Assembly (NCBI RefSeq): GCF_006265165.1
Contig: NZ_VDCH01000009.1
Location: 17,207 to 81,206, forward strand
From: Chlorobaculum thiosulfatiphilum
Lineage (GTDB): Bacteria; Bacteroidota; Chlorobiia; Chlorobiales; Chlorobiaceae
Direction: 5' to 3'
DNA: 64,000 bases
The notes under the pieces are model-generated. The model was not told the DNA's origin, ran no database searches, and was given only the letters and a program-made list of their open reading frames with translations. Position numbers and translations under genes: made by a program. Shown in pieces: positions 56,146-64,000 of the stretch (positions are counted from its first letter, which is position 1; each line of letters begins with the position of its first letter).

Positions 56146-56960
56146 ACTCCCACCAGCTCAACGTCGGGCAGTTCGGTGCCCATGAAGAGGCGGTAGAGTT
56201 CGCGGAATTTTTGCGGCAGGTCGCTGACCATGAGGTGCGGCAGCGCTTTTTCGGCTCTCTGGTTCAGGATGTTGCGGGCTGCGAGCAGCTCTCCGGCCTT
56301 GCTGGCGACCGCTTCGGCGGAGTCGATGATGGTGATCTCCGGCCCAGCGATGCTCTCGATGATCTTCCGGAGAATAGGGTAGTGGGTGCAGCCGAGCACG
56401 AGGGTGTCGATCTGTTTGCCCGCGAAGGCCGACAGGTACTCTTCGGCCACGAGCCTGGTTGCGGGGTGGTCGATGAAGCCCTCTTCGGCGAGCGGGACGA
56501 AAAGCGGGCAGGCTTTCGGGAACACTTCGAGTGCGTCGTTTTCCTCGCGGATGGCGCAGGAGTAGGCGTTCGAGCCGATGGTGGCCTGGGTGCCGATGAC
56601 GCCGATGCGGCCCGACCTCGTCCGCTCGGCGGCCAGCTCCGCGCCCGCCCTGAGCACGCCGATGACCGGAACGCCGCCAGCCGTCTGCTCGACCACGTCG
56701 AGCGCGAGCGCCGAAACGGTGTTGCAGGCTACGATGATCAGCTTCGGCTGATGCTTCATCAAGAGTTCGGTGTCCTCGCGGGCGTACTTGCGGATCGTGA
56801 CCTGCGACTTCGTGCCGTAGGGAACGCGCGCCGTGTCGCCGAAGTAGATCAGCCGCTCCGCAGGCAGCGCGGCCTGCACGGCCTTGACCACCGTCAGGCC
56901 GCCGATGCCCGAGTCGAAAATGCCAATCGGGCTGTCAGGTGAAATCTTGTGCTGCGGCAT
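56142..56960 (-). CDS. murI: glutamate racemase
   Basis: MurI supplies D-glutamate for peptidoglycan. The 272-residue protein has [13 protein letters not shown] near the start, the first catalytic cysteine in IVACNTVSA (about residue 75), and the second in LGCTHYPIL (about 189). The length is normal. The stop codon lies in a dispersed repeat and the region upstream of its ATG is a 9-nt periodic element (copy C). Confidence 0.95.
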   Translation of the reverse strand: MPQHKISPDSPIGIFDSGIGGLTVVKAVQAALPAERLIYFGDTARVPYGTKSQVTIRKYAREDTELLMKHQPKLIIVACNTVSALALDVVEQTAGGVPVIGVLRAGAELAAERTRSGRIGVIGTQATIGSNAYSCAIREENDALEVFPKACPLFVPLAEEGFIDHPATRLVAEEYLSAFAGKQIDTLVLGCTHYPILRKIIESIAGPEITIIDSAEAVASKAGELLAARNILNQRAEKALPHLMVSDLPQKFRELYRLFMGTELPDVELVGV

Positions 56961-56973
56961 GGGTTTGCTTCGT

Positions 56974-57070
56974 TATGGGACATTTGGGACGATTGGGACT
57001 TTTGGGAAGTGAAGAATTGGTTTTAGTCCCAAGTGTCCCACAAGTCCCAAATGTCCCAATCGTCCCAAAA
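56974..57070. repeat. 9-nt periodic repeat element, copy C (clearest copy)
   Basis: Left arm: ATGGGACAT, TTGGGACGA, TTGGGACTT, TTGGGAAGT. Right arm (57024-57070): TAGTCCCAA, GTGTCCCAC, AAGTCCCAA, ATGTCCCAA, TCGTCCCAA, AATTTC. Each unit is nine bases with a GGGAC or GTCCC core. It starts 14 bases upstream of the murI ATG and ends three bases before the ychF stop. Confidence 0.9.
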
Positions 57071-57072
57071 TT

Positions 57073-58164
57073 TCAAACATTGAACCTGAACGTAATCACG
57101 TCGCCGTCCTTGACGATGTACTCCTTGCCTTCGGAGCGCATTTTGCCAGCCTCTTTGACCTTCTGCTCCGAGCCGAGGGTGATCAGGTCTTCGTATGCCA
57201 TCACTTCGGCGCGGATGAACCCCTTCTCGAAATCGGAGTGAATCGCCGCGGCGGCTTCCGGGGCGGCAGCGCCCTTGCGGATCGTCCAGGCGTGAACCTC
57301 CTTGACGCCCGCCGTGAAGTAGTTGTGCAGACCGAGCAGGTCGTAGGCGGCCATGATCAGGCGGTCGAGCCCCGACATTTGGAGTCCGAGGCTTTCGAGG
57401 AAGTCCGGGCGCTCCTCTTCGGGCAGCTCGGCAATGTCCGCTTCAGCCTTGGCGCTGATGACGAGCATTTTCGATCCGCTCTCCGCCGCGATCTTCGCCA
57501 CCGTCGCGGTGTGCTCGTTACCGCCGGGCAGGTCGGTCTCGGCGACGTTTGCGGCAAAGAGCACCGGCTTTGCCGTGATGAGGAAAAACTGTTTCGCGAT
57601 GGCGCGCTCCTCGTCGTTTTCGAGAATGCTGCGCACCGGTACGCCCTCGCCGAGTCCCTTCACGATCTTCTCGGCCAGATCGGCCAGCACCTGCTGGTCC
57701 TTCTCCTTGCGAGCGCCCTTGCGCAGTTTGTCGATGCGCTTCTCCATGCTGTCCAGATCGGCCAGCATCAGCTCGGTCTCGATGGTCGTGATGTCGTCCG
57801 TCGGATCGATCCTGCCCTCGACGTGGATGATGTTCGGGTCTTCGAAGCAGCGCACCACGTGGATGATCGCGTCAACCTCGCGGATGTGCGACAGGAACTG
57901 GTTGCCGAGTCCCTCGCCCTTGCTTGCGCCCCTGACCAGGCCGGCAATATCGACGATTTCGAGCACCGCCGGCACGATCACCGGGGTCTTGACGACGCGG
58001 GCGAGCTCACCGAGGCGCGGATCGGGCACCAGCACGGTGCCGACGTTGGGTTCGATGGTGCAGAACGGGTAGTTGGCGGCTTCGGCCTGCTTGGCCGTGA
58101 TGGCATTGAACAGCGTCGATTTGCCGACATTGGGCAGACCGACAATGCCGCAGCGGAGTGACAT
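57073..58164 (-). CDS. ychF: redox-regulated ATPase YchF
   Basis: An Obg-family P-loop protein that prefers ATP, associated with ribosomes and stress response. The 363-residue product has [14 protein letters not shown] at the start, the [20 protein letters not shown] switch segment and a C-terminal TGS domain ending [13 protein letters not shown]. Length is normal. Its stop is next to repeat copy C. It is divergent from cmk. Confidence 0.96.
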   Translation of the reverse strand: MSLRCGIVGLPNVGKSTLFNAITAKQAEAANYPFCTIEPNVGTVLVPDPRLGELARVVKTPVIVPAVLEIVDIAGLVRGASKGEGLGNQFLSHIREVDAIIHVVRCFEDPNIIHVEGRIDPTDDITTIETELMLADLDSMEKRIDKLRKGARKEKDQQVLADLAEKIVKGLGEGVPVRSILENDEERAIAKQFFLITAKPVLFAANVAETDLPGGNEHTATVAKIAAESGSKMLVISAKAEADIAELPEEERPDFLESLGLQMSGLDRLIMAAYDLLGLHNYFTAGVKEVHAWTIRKGAAAPEAAAAIHSDFEKGFIRAEVMAYEDLITLGSEQKVKEAGKMRSEGKEYIVKDGDVITFRFNV

Positions 58165-58259
58165 GGGCAGAGATGTTGGTTGAAAAAAACGGTTTTAACA
58201 TGTAATCAATCCGTTTGGAAAAAGCAAATTAATTTTTTACAATTACAGGCTAATTCAAA

Positions 58260-58970
58260 ATGCATTTGGAGAAGAGTCCTATCGAAAAGAAACCGATCAT
58301 CGTCGCCATAGACGGTCCGGCTGCATCCGGCAAGAGCACCACGGCGAGAATTCTCGCCGACAAGCTGGGTTATATTTACATCGATACCGGAGCCATGTAC
58401 CGCTCCGTCACGCTCAAGGCGCTCCGTGAAGGCTTGCTCGACGATCTTCGCAAGGATGAATCCGGAATTTCCAGACTGCTCCGGACGATCACCATCGGCT
58501 TCCAGGGCGACCGGGTGATTCTCGACGGAGAGGATGTAACTGAGGCGATCCGGGAAAACCAGGTCAGCCGCGAGGTCAGTTTCATCAGTTCACTCAAGCT
58601 GGTCAGGGACAAGCTTCGCGAGCTTCAGCAACAGATGGGCCGCAAGCGTGGCATCGTCATGGACGGGCGCGACATCGGTACCGTGATTTTTCCCGATGCC
58701 GAGCTGAAAATTTTTCTCGTCGCCGATCCGGCGGAACGCGCCAAACGGCGTCACGTCGAGCTTTCGCTCAAGGCTGGCGGCGCGGCGGTTCCTTCGCTCG
58801 AAGAGCTTGAAGCCGAGATCAAACAGCGCGATCGCGACGATGAAGAGCGCACCCACGCGCCGCTCAAACGTCATCCCGACGCGGTCTTGCTCGATACCTC
58901 GAACATGAGCATCGACGAGCAGGTCAATGTCGTCCATGATCTGGTCATGAAAATTGTGGGGCAGTCGTAG
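58260..58970 (+). CDS. cmk: (d)CMP kinase
   Basis: Cmk phosphorylates CMP and dCMP. The 236-residue product has the P-loop [17 protein letters not shown] (about 17-33), [12 protein letters not shown], and the [20 protein letters not shown] block with the nucleotide-binding residues. It lies immediately before rpsA, the usual order. Length normal. Confidence 0.95.
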   Translation: MHLEKSPIEKKPIIVAIDGPAASGKSTTARILADKLGYIYIDTGAMYRSVTLKALREGLLDDLRKDESGISRLLRTITIGFQGDRVILDGEDVTEAIRENQVSREVSFISSLKLVRDKLRELQQQMGRKRGIVMDGRDIGTVIFPDAELKIFLVADPAERAKRRHVELSLKAGGAAVPSLEELEAEIKQRDRDDEERTHAPLKRHPDAVLLDTSNMSIDEQVNVVHDLVMKIVGQS

Positions 58971-59099
58971 TCGGTGATGGCCCGTTGCCTTCGTCAGTAT
59001 GAAAAGTGTTCTTTCGTGTCATAACTCATAACCATAAAAACCGGCAGCCGAAATCTCTCGCGGTTGACGGCAAATCATCAGAGAGGAAGGAAAACATTA

Positions 59100-60851
59100 A
59101 TGTCAGAAACAAAAACGCTGGAAACGCCGAAGCCGAAAGTGCCGGGCAGAAAGAAAATCAAGATCTTCGCTCACTACGAACCCTCCGAGATCGAACAGAT
59201 GGAGTCGCTCTACACGAGCACCCTCTCCGAGATCACCGAAGAGGAGATCGTGAAGGGAAAGATCGTTTCGATCTCCAACAAGGATGTCACCATCGACGTC
59301 GGTTTCAAATCGGAAGGTATCGTTTCGCTTCTCGAGTTCCGTGACGATGACGAAATCAAGGTTGGCGACGAGGTCGAGGTCTATCTCGAGAACATCGAAG
59401 ACAAGATGGGTCAGCTCATCCTCTCCAAGAGGAAAGCCGACGTGCTTCGCATCTGGGACAAGATTTACGATTCAATCGAGAACGACACCATCATCAACGG
59501 CAAGATCATCAACCGCGTCAAGGGCGGCATGACGGTCTCCCTGTCTGGTGTCGAGGCCTTCCTGCCCGGTTCGCAGATCGACGTCAAGCCGGTTCGCGAC
59601 TTCGACGCTCTGGTCGGCAGGACTATGGACTTCAGGGTCGTCAAGATCAACCCGGTCACCCAGAACATCGTTGTCAGCCACAAGGTCATCCTCGAAGAGG
59701 AGTATGCGGCCAAGCGCGAGGAGATGCTCGCTAACATCAAGGTCGGCATGGTTCTCGAAGGCACGGTCAAGAACATCACCGACTTCGGTATCTTCGTCGA
59801 TCTCGGCGGTCTGGACGGTCTGGTGCACATCACCGACATCACCTGGGGCAGAATCAACCATCCTTCCGAGGTGGTCGAACTCGACCAGCCGATCAAGGTC
59901 GTGGTCGTCGGCTTCGACGAGAACACCAAGCGCGTTTCGCTCGGCATGAAGCAGCTCGAACCTCATCCGTGGGAAAATATCGAAATCAAATATCCGGTCG
60001 GTATCAAGGCGACGGGCCGCGTGGTTTCAATCACCGATTACGGCGCATTCGTCGAGATCGAGAAGGGCATCGAGGGTCTCGTTCACATCTCCGAGATGAG
60101 CTGGACGCAGCACATCAAGCATCCGAGCCAGTTCGTTTCGCTGGATCAGGATGTCGAGGTCGTCATTCTCAACATCGACAAGGAGCACACCAAGTTGTCG
60201 CTGTCGATGAAGCGCGTGTCGGAAGATCCGTGGATCGCCCTCTCCGAGAAGTACATCGAGAGTTCGCTGCACAAAGGCACGGTCAGCAACATCACCGATT
60301 TCGGTGTGTTCGTCGAGCTGGAGCCTGGCGTTGACGGCTTGGTGCACATCTCCGACCTGTCGTGGACCAAGAAGATTCGCCATCCCAGCGAGCTGGTCAA
60401 GAAGGGCCAGGAACTTGAAGTCAAGGTGCTGAAATTCGACGTCAACGCACGTCGCATCGCGCTTGGCCACAAGCAGATCAACAACGATCCGTGGGGTGAG
60501 TTCGAGCAGAAGTATGCCGTCGGCGCAGAATGCACTGGCGCTATTTCGCAGATCATCGAGAAGGGCGTCATCGTCATTCTCCCCGGCGAGGTCGATGGCT
60601 TCGTGCCGGTGTCGCACCTGTTGCAGGGCGGCGTGAAGGACATTCACTCCTCCTTCAAGATCGGCGACGAGCTGCCGCTCCGCGTCATCGAGTTCGACAA
60701 GGAGAACAAACGCATCATTCTCTCGGCGCTTGAATATTTCAAGGACAAGAGCAAAGAGGAGATCGAGGCTTATCTTCAGGCTCACCCAAACGAGAAGAAA
60801 GAGATCGAGGCTGCAACCGCTGAGTTGGAGCCACAGCCGAAAGGCCGCTGA
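59100..60851 (+). CDS. rpsA: 30S ribosomal protein S1 (bS1)
   Basis: S1 binds mRNA and helps start translation. The 583-residue protein has six S1-type RNA-binding domains, seen as repeats of GxVxxITDFGxFVxL and [10 protein letters not shown] (for example near 59750, 60000, 60280). The ATG at 59100 is preceded by GAGAGGAAGG, a clear ribosome-binding site; the frame continues 12 codons upstream. An N-terminal extension of about 30 basic residues is present. A terminator follows. Confidence 0.96.
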   Translation: MSETKTLETPKPKVPGRKKIKIFAHYEPSEIEQMESLYTSTLSEITEEEIVKGKIVSISNKDVTIDVGFKSEGIVSLLEFRDDDEIKVGDEVEVYLENIEDKMGQLILSKRKADVLRIWDKIYDSIENDTIINGKIINRVKGGMTVSLSGVEAFLPGSQIDVKPVRDFDALVGRTMDFRVVKINPVTQNIVVSHKVILEEEYAAKREEMLANIKVGMVLEGTVKNITDFGIFVDLGGLDGLVHITDITWGRINHPSEVVELDQPIKVVVVGFDENTKRVSLGMKQLEPHPWENIEIKYPVGIKATGRVVSITDYGAFVEIEKGIEGLVHISEMSWTQHIKHPSQFVSLDQDVEVVILNIDKEHTKLSLSMKRVSEDPWIALSEKYIESSLHKGTVSNITDFGVFVELEPGVDGLVHISDLSWTKKIRHPSELVKKGQELEVKVLKFDVNARRIALGHKQINNDPWGEFEQKYAVGAECTGAISQIIEKGVIVILPGEVDGFVPVSHLLQGGVKDIHSSFKIGDELPLRVIEFDKENKRIILSALEYFKDKSKEEIEAYLQAHPNEKKEIEAATAELEPQPKGR

Positions 60852-60879
60852 TTTTTTTACCGGTTGTTACAGCCAAAGC

Positions 60880-60915
60880 CGGAAAGACCCCTTCCTTCGT
60901 GAAGGGGTTTTTCCG
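60880..60915. terminator. intrinsic terminator after rpsA
   Basis: CGGAAAGACCCCTTC pairs with GAAGGGGTTTTTCCG (one wobble) around a six-base loop. It lies 28 bases after the rpsA stop and just before repeat copy E. It probably works on both strands because A and T runs flank it, though T runs are inside the stem. Confidence 0.85.
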
Positions 60916-60934
60916 TTTGGTGGGGAAAGGGGAG

Positions 60935-61003
60935 AGTGGACTTGGTGGACAGGGGAAGAAGATGTTTTTCCGAGGTTTTGTTCACCCAGTTCACTCTTGT
61001 TCA
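60935..61003. repeat. 9-nt periodic repeat element, copy E (degenerate)
   Basis: Left arm AGTGGACTT, GGTGGACAG, then GGGGAAGAA. Right arm GTTCACCCA, GTTCACTCTT, GTTCAGTAG at 9-10 base spacing. It ends with the TCA that is the era stop codon on the minus strand. The core is GTGGAC/GTTCAC rather than GGGAC. Confidence 0.6.
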
Positions 61004-61927
61004 GTAGCCGTAGCTTTTGAGGAGGTTCTTTTTTTTGCGCCAGTCGGGGCGGATCTTCACGAAGATTTCGAGGTACACCGGGCGGTCGAGGAGTTCTTCG
61101 ATCTCCTTGCGGGCGGCCTGGCCGAGTTTTTTGATGGCCGCGCCTTTCTGGCCGACGATGATCTGCTTTTGGCTGTTGCGCTCGACGATGACCGAGCAGC
61201 GGATCAGCTCTTTGCGGCTCGGGTCGTTTTCGTGCTGCTCCTTGAATTCATCGATGACCACCTCGGTCGAGTAGGGAATTTCTCGTCCGTATTGCAGGAA
61301 GATTTTTTCGCGGATGATCTCGCCGACAAAGAAGCGCTCCGGCTCGGTGCTGAGGATGTCGTCCGGCCAGAGCGGTTCGTCGAGCGGGAGCAGCGGCCTG
61401 AGCAGCTCGACCAGCTCCGGAATGTTGCCGCCGGTGAGGGCTGACAGGGCGAGCGTCGCCACGGGCTTGTATGTGCTCATGATCTCTGTTTGCACCTCTT
61501 TGACGGTCTCTTCCGGCACGAGGTCTGCCTTGTTCAGGGCTATGACGAAAGGTTTTCCGGCGGGCTTTACCCACTGTTCGATCAGTTCGCTGGCGAATTT
61601 CCGGTCGAAGGGTTCGTCGCCCTTCTGGAACGGGATGAGCGCCACGATAACATCCGACTCCCGGAGCGAGCGCCGGGTGATTTCGAGCATCGACTCGTGC
61701 AGCGATTGCTGCGGGTCCATGATGCCGGGCGTGTCGAGAATGATGATCTGGCTCCGGTCGTCGTGATAGATACCGGTAATTTTTTTGCGTGTCGTTTGCG
61801 GTTTTGGGGTGACAATCGATAGCTTGTGATCCAGCAGGCGGTTCAGCAGGGTCGATTTGCCCGCGTTCGGCGCGCCGACGAAGGCAACATGGCCGCATGA
61901 GAATGACGATGGCTGCACGTCGGTCAT
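61001..61927 (-). CDS. era: GTPase Era
   Basis: Era binds 16S rRNA and helps 30S assembly. The 308-residue product has [15 protein letters not shown] near the start, [18 protein letters not shown], and a C-terminal KH domain with [24 protein letters not shown]. Length is normal. Its stop codon is part of repeat copy E, and it converges with rpsA. Confidence 0.96.
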   Translation of the reverse strand: MTDVQPSSFSCGHVAFVGAPNAGKSTLLNRLLDHKLSIVTPKPQTTRKKITGIYHDDRSQIIILDTPGIMDPQQSLHESMLEITRRSLRESDVIVALIPFQKGDEPFDRKFASELIEQWVKPAGKPFVIALNKADLVPEETVKEVQTEIMSTYKPVATLALSALTGGNIPELVELLRPLLPLDEPLWPDDILSTEPERFFVGEIIREKIFLQYGREIPYSTEVVIDEFKEQHENDPSRKELIRCSVIVERNSQKQIIVGQKGAAIKKLGQAARKEIEELLDRPVYLEIFVKIRPDWRKKKNLLKSYGY

Positions 61928-62018
61928 AATTTTTTTGTATGATTTCGAGGCCGGAAAATAGATGTTGAAAACCTGTTCCGGCGGTTTATGAAACGGTTTT
62001 ACGGCAAGATAACACGAT

Positions 62019-63272
62019 ATGTCTCCTCTTTACGGACAAGTGATGGAAAAGTACAATAAATCCGATCTTTTATGGCTTCTTGTGCCGACGGCAGGCCTGA
62101 TCGTCATGGGGCTTCTGGCGGTGTACAGCGCAACCAATGGTTCCACCGAATCGGTTTCCCTCTTTTACAAGCAGCTCTCCTGGGCCGTTACCGGAGCCGT
62201 TGCGGCCTCGATCATATACTTCATGGATTATCGTCTCATCAAGGATAATGCCTACATCATGTATGCGGCAGGTATCATTCTCTTGATCGCGGTGCTCGTT
62301 TTCGGAAAGAAGGTGGCTGGCGCCACGAGCTGGGTGCGCTTCGGTATGTTCAGCTTTCAGCCCTCCGAACTGACCAAAATGTTTACCATCATCGCGATGG
62401 CGAGGTTTTTGTCCGATGACCAGACCGACATCGGTAACATGATGGATCTCGGCAAAGCGCTCGCTCTGGCGCTGGTTCCTGCCGGGCTTATCATGCTTCA
62501 GCCCGACATGGGCACGACCCTGACCTGCCTGTCATTTATCGTTCCCATGATCGTTCTCGCCGGTTTCGACCTGTACTATATCATGCTTGCGGTGGTTCCT
62601 GTTGCGCTGATGCTTTCCGGATTTTTCAATTTTACCATTCTTGCGATCATTGCCGTTGTTTCACTGGTCATGTTTGTCCTGCTCAGGAAAAAGTTTTATT
62701 TCCACCAGTTGCTGGTTACCGGAGCAGGCTTTTTGAGCGGATTGCTGACCTGGAAGTTTACGGCCTCGATTCTCAAACCTCACCAGATCAAGAGAATCCA
62801 GATATTTCTTGATCCCACCTCCGACCCGCAGGGCGCGGGTTACAATGCGCTTCAGGCCAGGATCGCCATTGCTTCGGGCGGAATTTTCGGCAAAGGATTT
62901 CTTCAGGGCACCCAGACTCAGCTTCGCTATATTCCTGCGCAGTGGACGGACTTCATTTTCTGCGTGGTTGCCGAAGAACTCGGGTTTTGGGGTTCGACGT
63001 TACTGCTGCTTTTATTTCTGGCGCTTGTGCTTCGGCTGATCTGGATGGTTGGAGCCATCAAGAACCGTTTCGTCGAGCTGTTGCTTGCCGGGTATGTCTC
63101 GTTGCTTCTGACCCATGTGGTTATCAATATCGGCATGACCATCGGCGTCATGCCGGTTATCGGTGTGCCGCTTCCTTTTATTTCATATGGCGGTTCGTCT
63201 CTGGTCGCCAATATGATGATGGTCGGCCTTGCGATGAATTTTTCGAAAAACCGGAGACATATCGGTTATTGA
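62019..63272 (+). CDS. rodA: SEDS peptidoglycan polymerase RodA
   Basis: RodA polymerises glycan strands for cell elongation with a partner PBP2. The 417-residue protein has about ten membrane helices. RodA-type marks are [30 protein letters not shown], the long outer-loop [24 protein letters not shown], and the closing [17 protein letters not shown]. These features favour RodA over FtsW. The start may instead be the ATG at 62043. A terminator follows. Confidence 0.92.
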   Translation: MSPLYGQVMEKYNKSDLLWLLVPTAGLIVMGLLAVYSATNGSTESVSLFYKQLSWAVTGAVAASIIYFMDYRLIKDNAYIMYAAGIILLIAVLVFGKKVAGATSWVRFGMFSFQPSELTKMFTIIAMARFLSDDQTDIGNMMDLGKALALALVPAGLIMLQPDMGTTLTCLSFIVPMIVLAGFDLYYIMLAVVPVALMLSGFFNFTILAIIAVVSLVMFVLLRKKFYFHQLLVTGAGFLSGLLTWKFTASILKPHQIKRIQIFLDPTSDPQGAGYNALQARIAIASGGIFGKGFLQGTQTQLRYIPAQWTDFIFCVVAEELGFWGSTLLLLLFLALVLRLIWMVGAIKNRFVELLLAGYVSLLLTHVVINIGMTIGVMPVIGVPLPFISYGGSSLVANMMMVGLAMNFSKNRRHIGY

Positions 63273-63297
63273 GGCGAAAAAGATCATTATGATAAAT

Positions 63298-63330
63298 AAA
63301 AAAAGGCTGTCATTTTGAACAGCCTTTTTT
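63298..63330. terminator. intrinsic terminator after rodA, bidirectional
   Basis: GGCTGT and ACAGCC with A-run and T-run flanks pair around CATTTTGA. It lies between the converging rodA gene and the next minus-strand gene. Confidence 0.9.
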
Positions 63331-63369
63331 GTCGAAAAAACAATGTGGTTTATTTCGTTTTTTCTTCGA

Positions 63370-63825
63370 TCATTTTTTGATCTGATAGATGAATCGTTTG
63401 CCGCCTTCGCCAACGGGAATACGTTCAATTTCCGGATCCTGATTGCCATACTTGTTGAACCAGAGGCTGACAGCGGTGCCTTTCGTCTGAAGCGCGGCCG
63501 CAATTTCGCGAGGCTTGAACGCCTTGTCGGGATTGGCCTGAAGCAGGTTTTTGATCGATATGCCGAGCTTTCCGCGTCCGAACTTTGCAGTTGCCGGTTT
63601 CGCCACAGGGCTGCCTTCCATTCTGGAAAGATTGCTTTCCAGCTTTTTGATAATGGTATTCAGCTCGGTTTCATAAGGACGAATGCTTTCTTCGAACTGA
63701 AGTTGCAGTTCAGCAATTTTTTCCTTCAGTTCATTTTTCTGCTGGTTCAATGCTTTGAATTCATCGACATTCAGAATGTACAGATCAAATTTGTCCGGTG
63801 CAGATTCTTTTCTCATAATGTTCAT
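63370..63825 (-). CDS. coiled-coil plus winged-helix protein of unknown function
   Basis: A 151-residue protein. Residues about 20-65 form a coiled coil (NQQKNELKEKIAELQLQFEES) and the C-terminal 70 residues look like a winged helix (ISIKNLLQANPDKAFKPREIAAALQ, then FIYQIKK). The combination suggests a DNA-binding regulator, but no named family was recognised. An ATG three codons in (63816) is also a possible start. It converges with rodA. Confidence 0.65.
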   Translation of the reverse strand: MNIMRKESAPDKFDLYILNVDEFKALNQQKNELKEKIAELQLQFEESIRPYETELNTIIKKLESNLSRMEGSPVAKPATAKFGRGKLGISIKNLLQANPDKAFKPREIAAALQTKGTAVSLWFNKYGNQDPEIERIPVGEGGKRFIYQIKK

Positions 63826-64000
63826 GATTTGCTTGTGTGTAATAGATGCGGTTTAAAAACAAAAGAAATATAACAGGTTTGTATGCAATTGTGCAATTAA
63901 AAAAAATATCTGTTTTTATTAAAGGGCATCTCTAAAAAGAGCGATTTGAAATATTCTTCTGACCAGCGACATCGAAACAAGGCGATATTGCCCTGCAAAC
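63826..64000. other. AT-rich right end of window, no gene
   Basis: The last 175 bases are AT-rich to about 63920, followed by AAAGGGCATCTCTAAAAAGAGC and a mixed stretch. I see no coding frame here, at most the upstream region of the coiled-coil gene. The GGGCATCTCTAAAAA stretch looks like the end of an insertion sequence or a dispersed repeat but cannot be confirmed at the window edge. Confidence 0.3.

Noticed and set aside
56939..57241. Short frame with VPSVPQVPNVPIVPK repeats over element C
   Set aside because: Same reason: a by-product of 9-base periodic DNA, with the rest antisense to ychF.

Overview
The window reads as chromosome of a green sulfur bacterium (Chlorobi), most likely a Chlorobaculum relative. 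This is inferred from the genes, not from a database match. The coding DNA is GC-rich and gene-dense. There is a succinyl-CoA synthetase alpha subunit as expected for a reductive TCA organism, a type 2 IPP isomerase next to a GGPP-type synthase, a Bacteroidetes/Chlorobi-type RNA polymerase omega, a COX24-like mini ribosomal protein, a pyrophosphate-type phosphofructokinase and a Gram-negative envelope gene set (BamA, OmpH, LptC, LpxB, KdsD). No rRNA, CRISPR array or intact insertion sequence was seen. No gene-free stretch reaches 300 bases.

Layout. 1-2781: surface polysaccharide genes (end of an unidentified gene, a GT87-like glycosyltransferase, a UDP-glucuronate-type epimerase). 3024-7404: CPBP protease, cdsA, a PTS IIA-like protein, hisS, a glutaredoxin-like protein and a small membrane protein. 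7430-14773: translation operon rimP-nusA-infB-rbfA-truB-ribF, which has its own promoter and a leader terminator. 14834-18720: rpsO, yicC, gmk, omega, a VOC protein, phosphofructokinase. 18850-24579 (minus): fni-GGPP synthase, dprA, ompH-lptC-panD-sugar nucleotidyltransferase. 24687-29373: an FtsX-type permease, an MsbA-type exporter and a phosphohexomutase. 29582-34782: rpsT, ruvA, folC, rho, a mini ribosomal protein with tRNA-Lys and tRNA-Leu, and a BFN/UVR protein. 34882-38221 (minus): uppS-bamA. 38478-40862: gatA and sucD.

41047-43031 is a short AT-rich accessory island. It holds a coupled DUF4160/DUF2442 pair, an orphan antitoxin whose toxin seems to have been reduced to a few codons, a protein with a nucleoside-deoxyribosyltransferase/TIR-like C-terminal domain, and a second DUF2442 gene broken by one in-frame stop. 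This is the most defence-like or conflict-like part of the window.

43151-47067: kdsD, a small membrane protein, a Wzx-like flippase and a nitrilase. 47110-49605 (minus): an ECF sigma factor operon with a possible anti-sigma protein, a Spy/CpxP-like sensor and a DUF4405 membrane protein with a duplicated C-terminal module. 49880-58164: phosphohexomutase, lpxB, an iron-sulfur GltD-like flavoprotein, ispH, murI, ychF. 58260-63825: cmk, rpsA, era, rodA and a coiled-coil/winged-helix protein.

The most unusual non-coding signal is a family of five intergenic elements made of 9-nucleotide periodic GGGAC/GTCCC units arranged as two opposed arms. Every copy abuts the stop codon of a minus-strand gene. 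Two other dispersed hairpin repeat types also occur.
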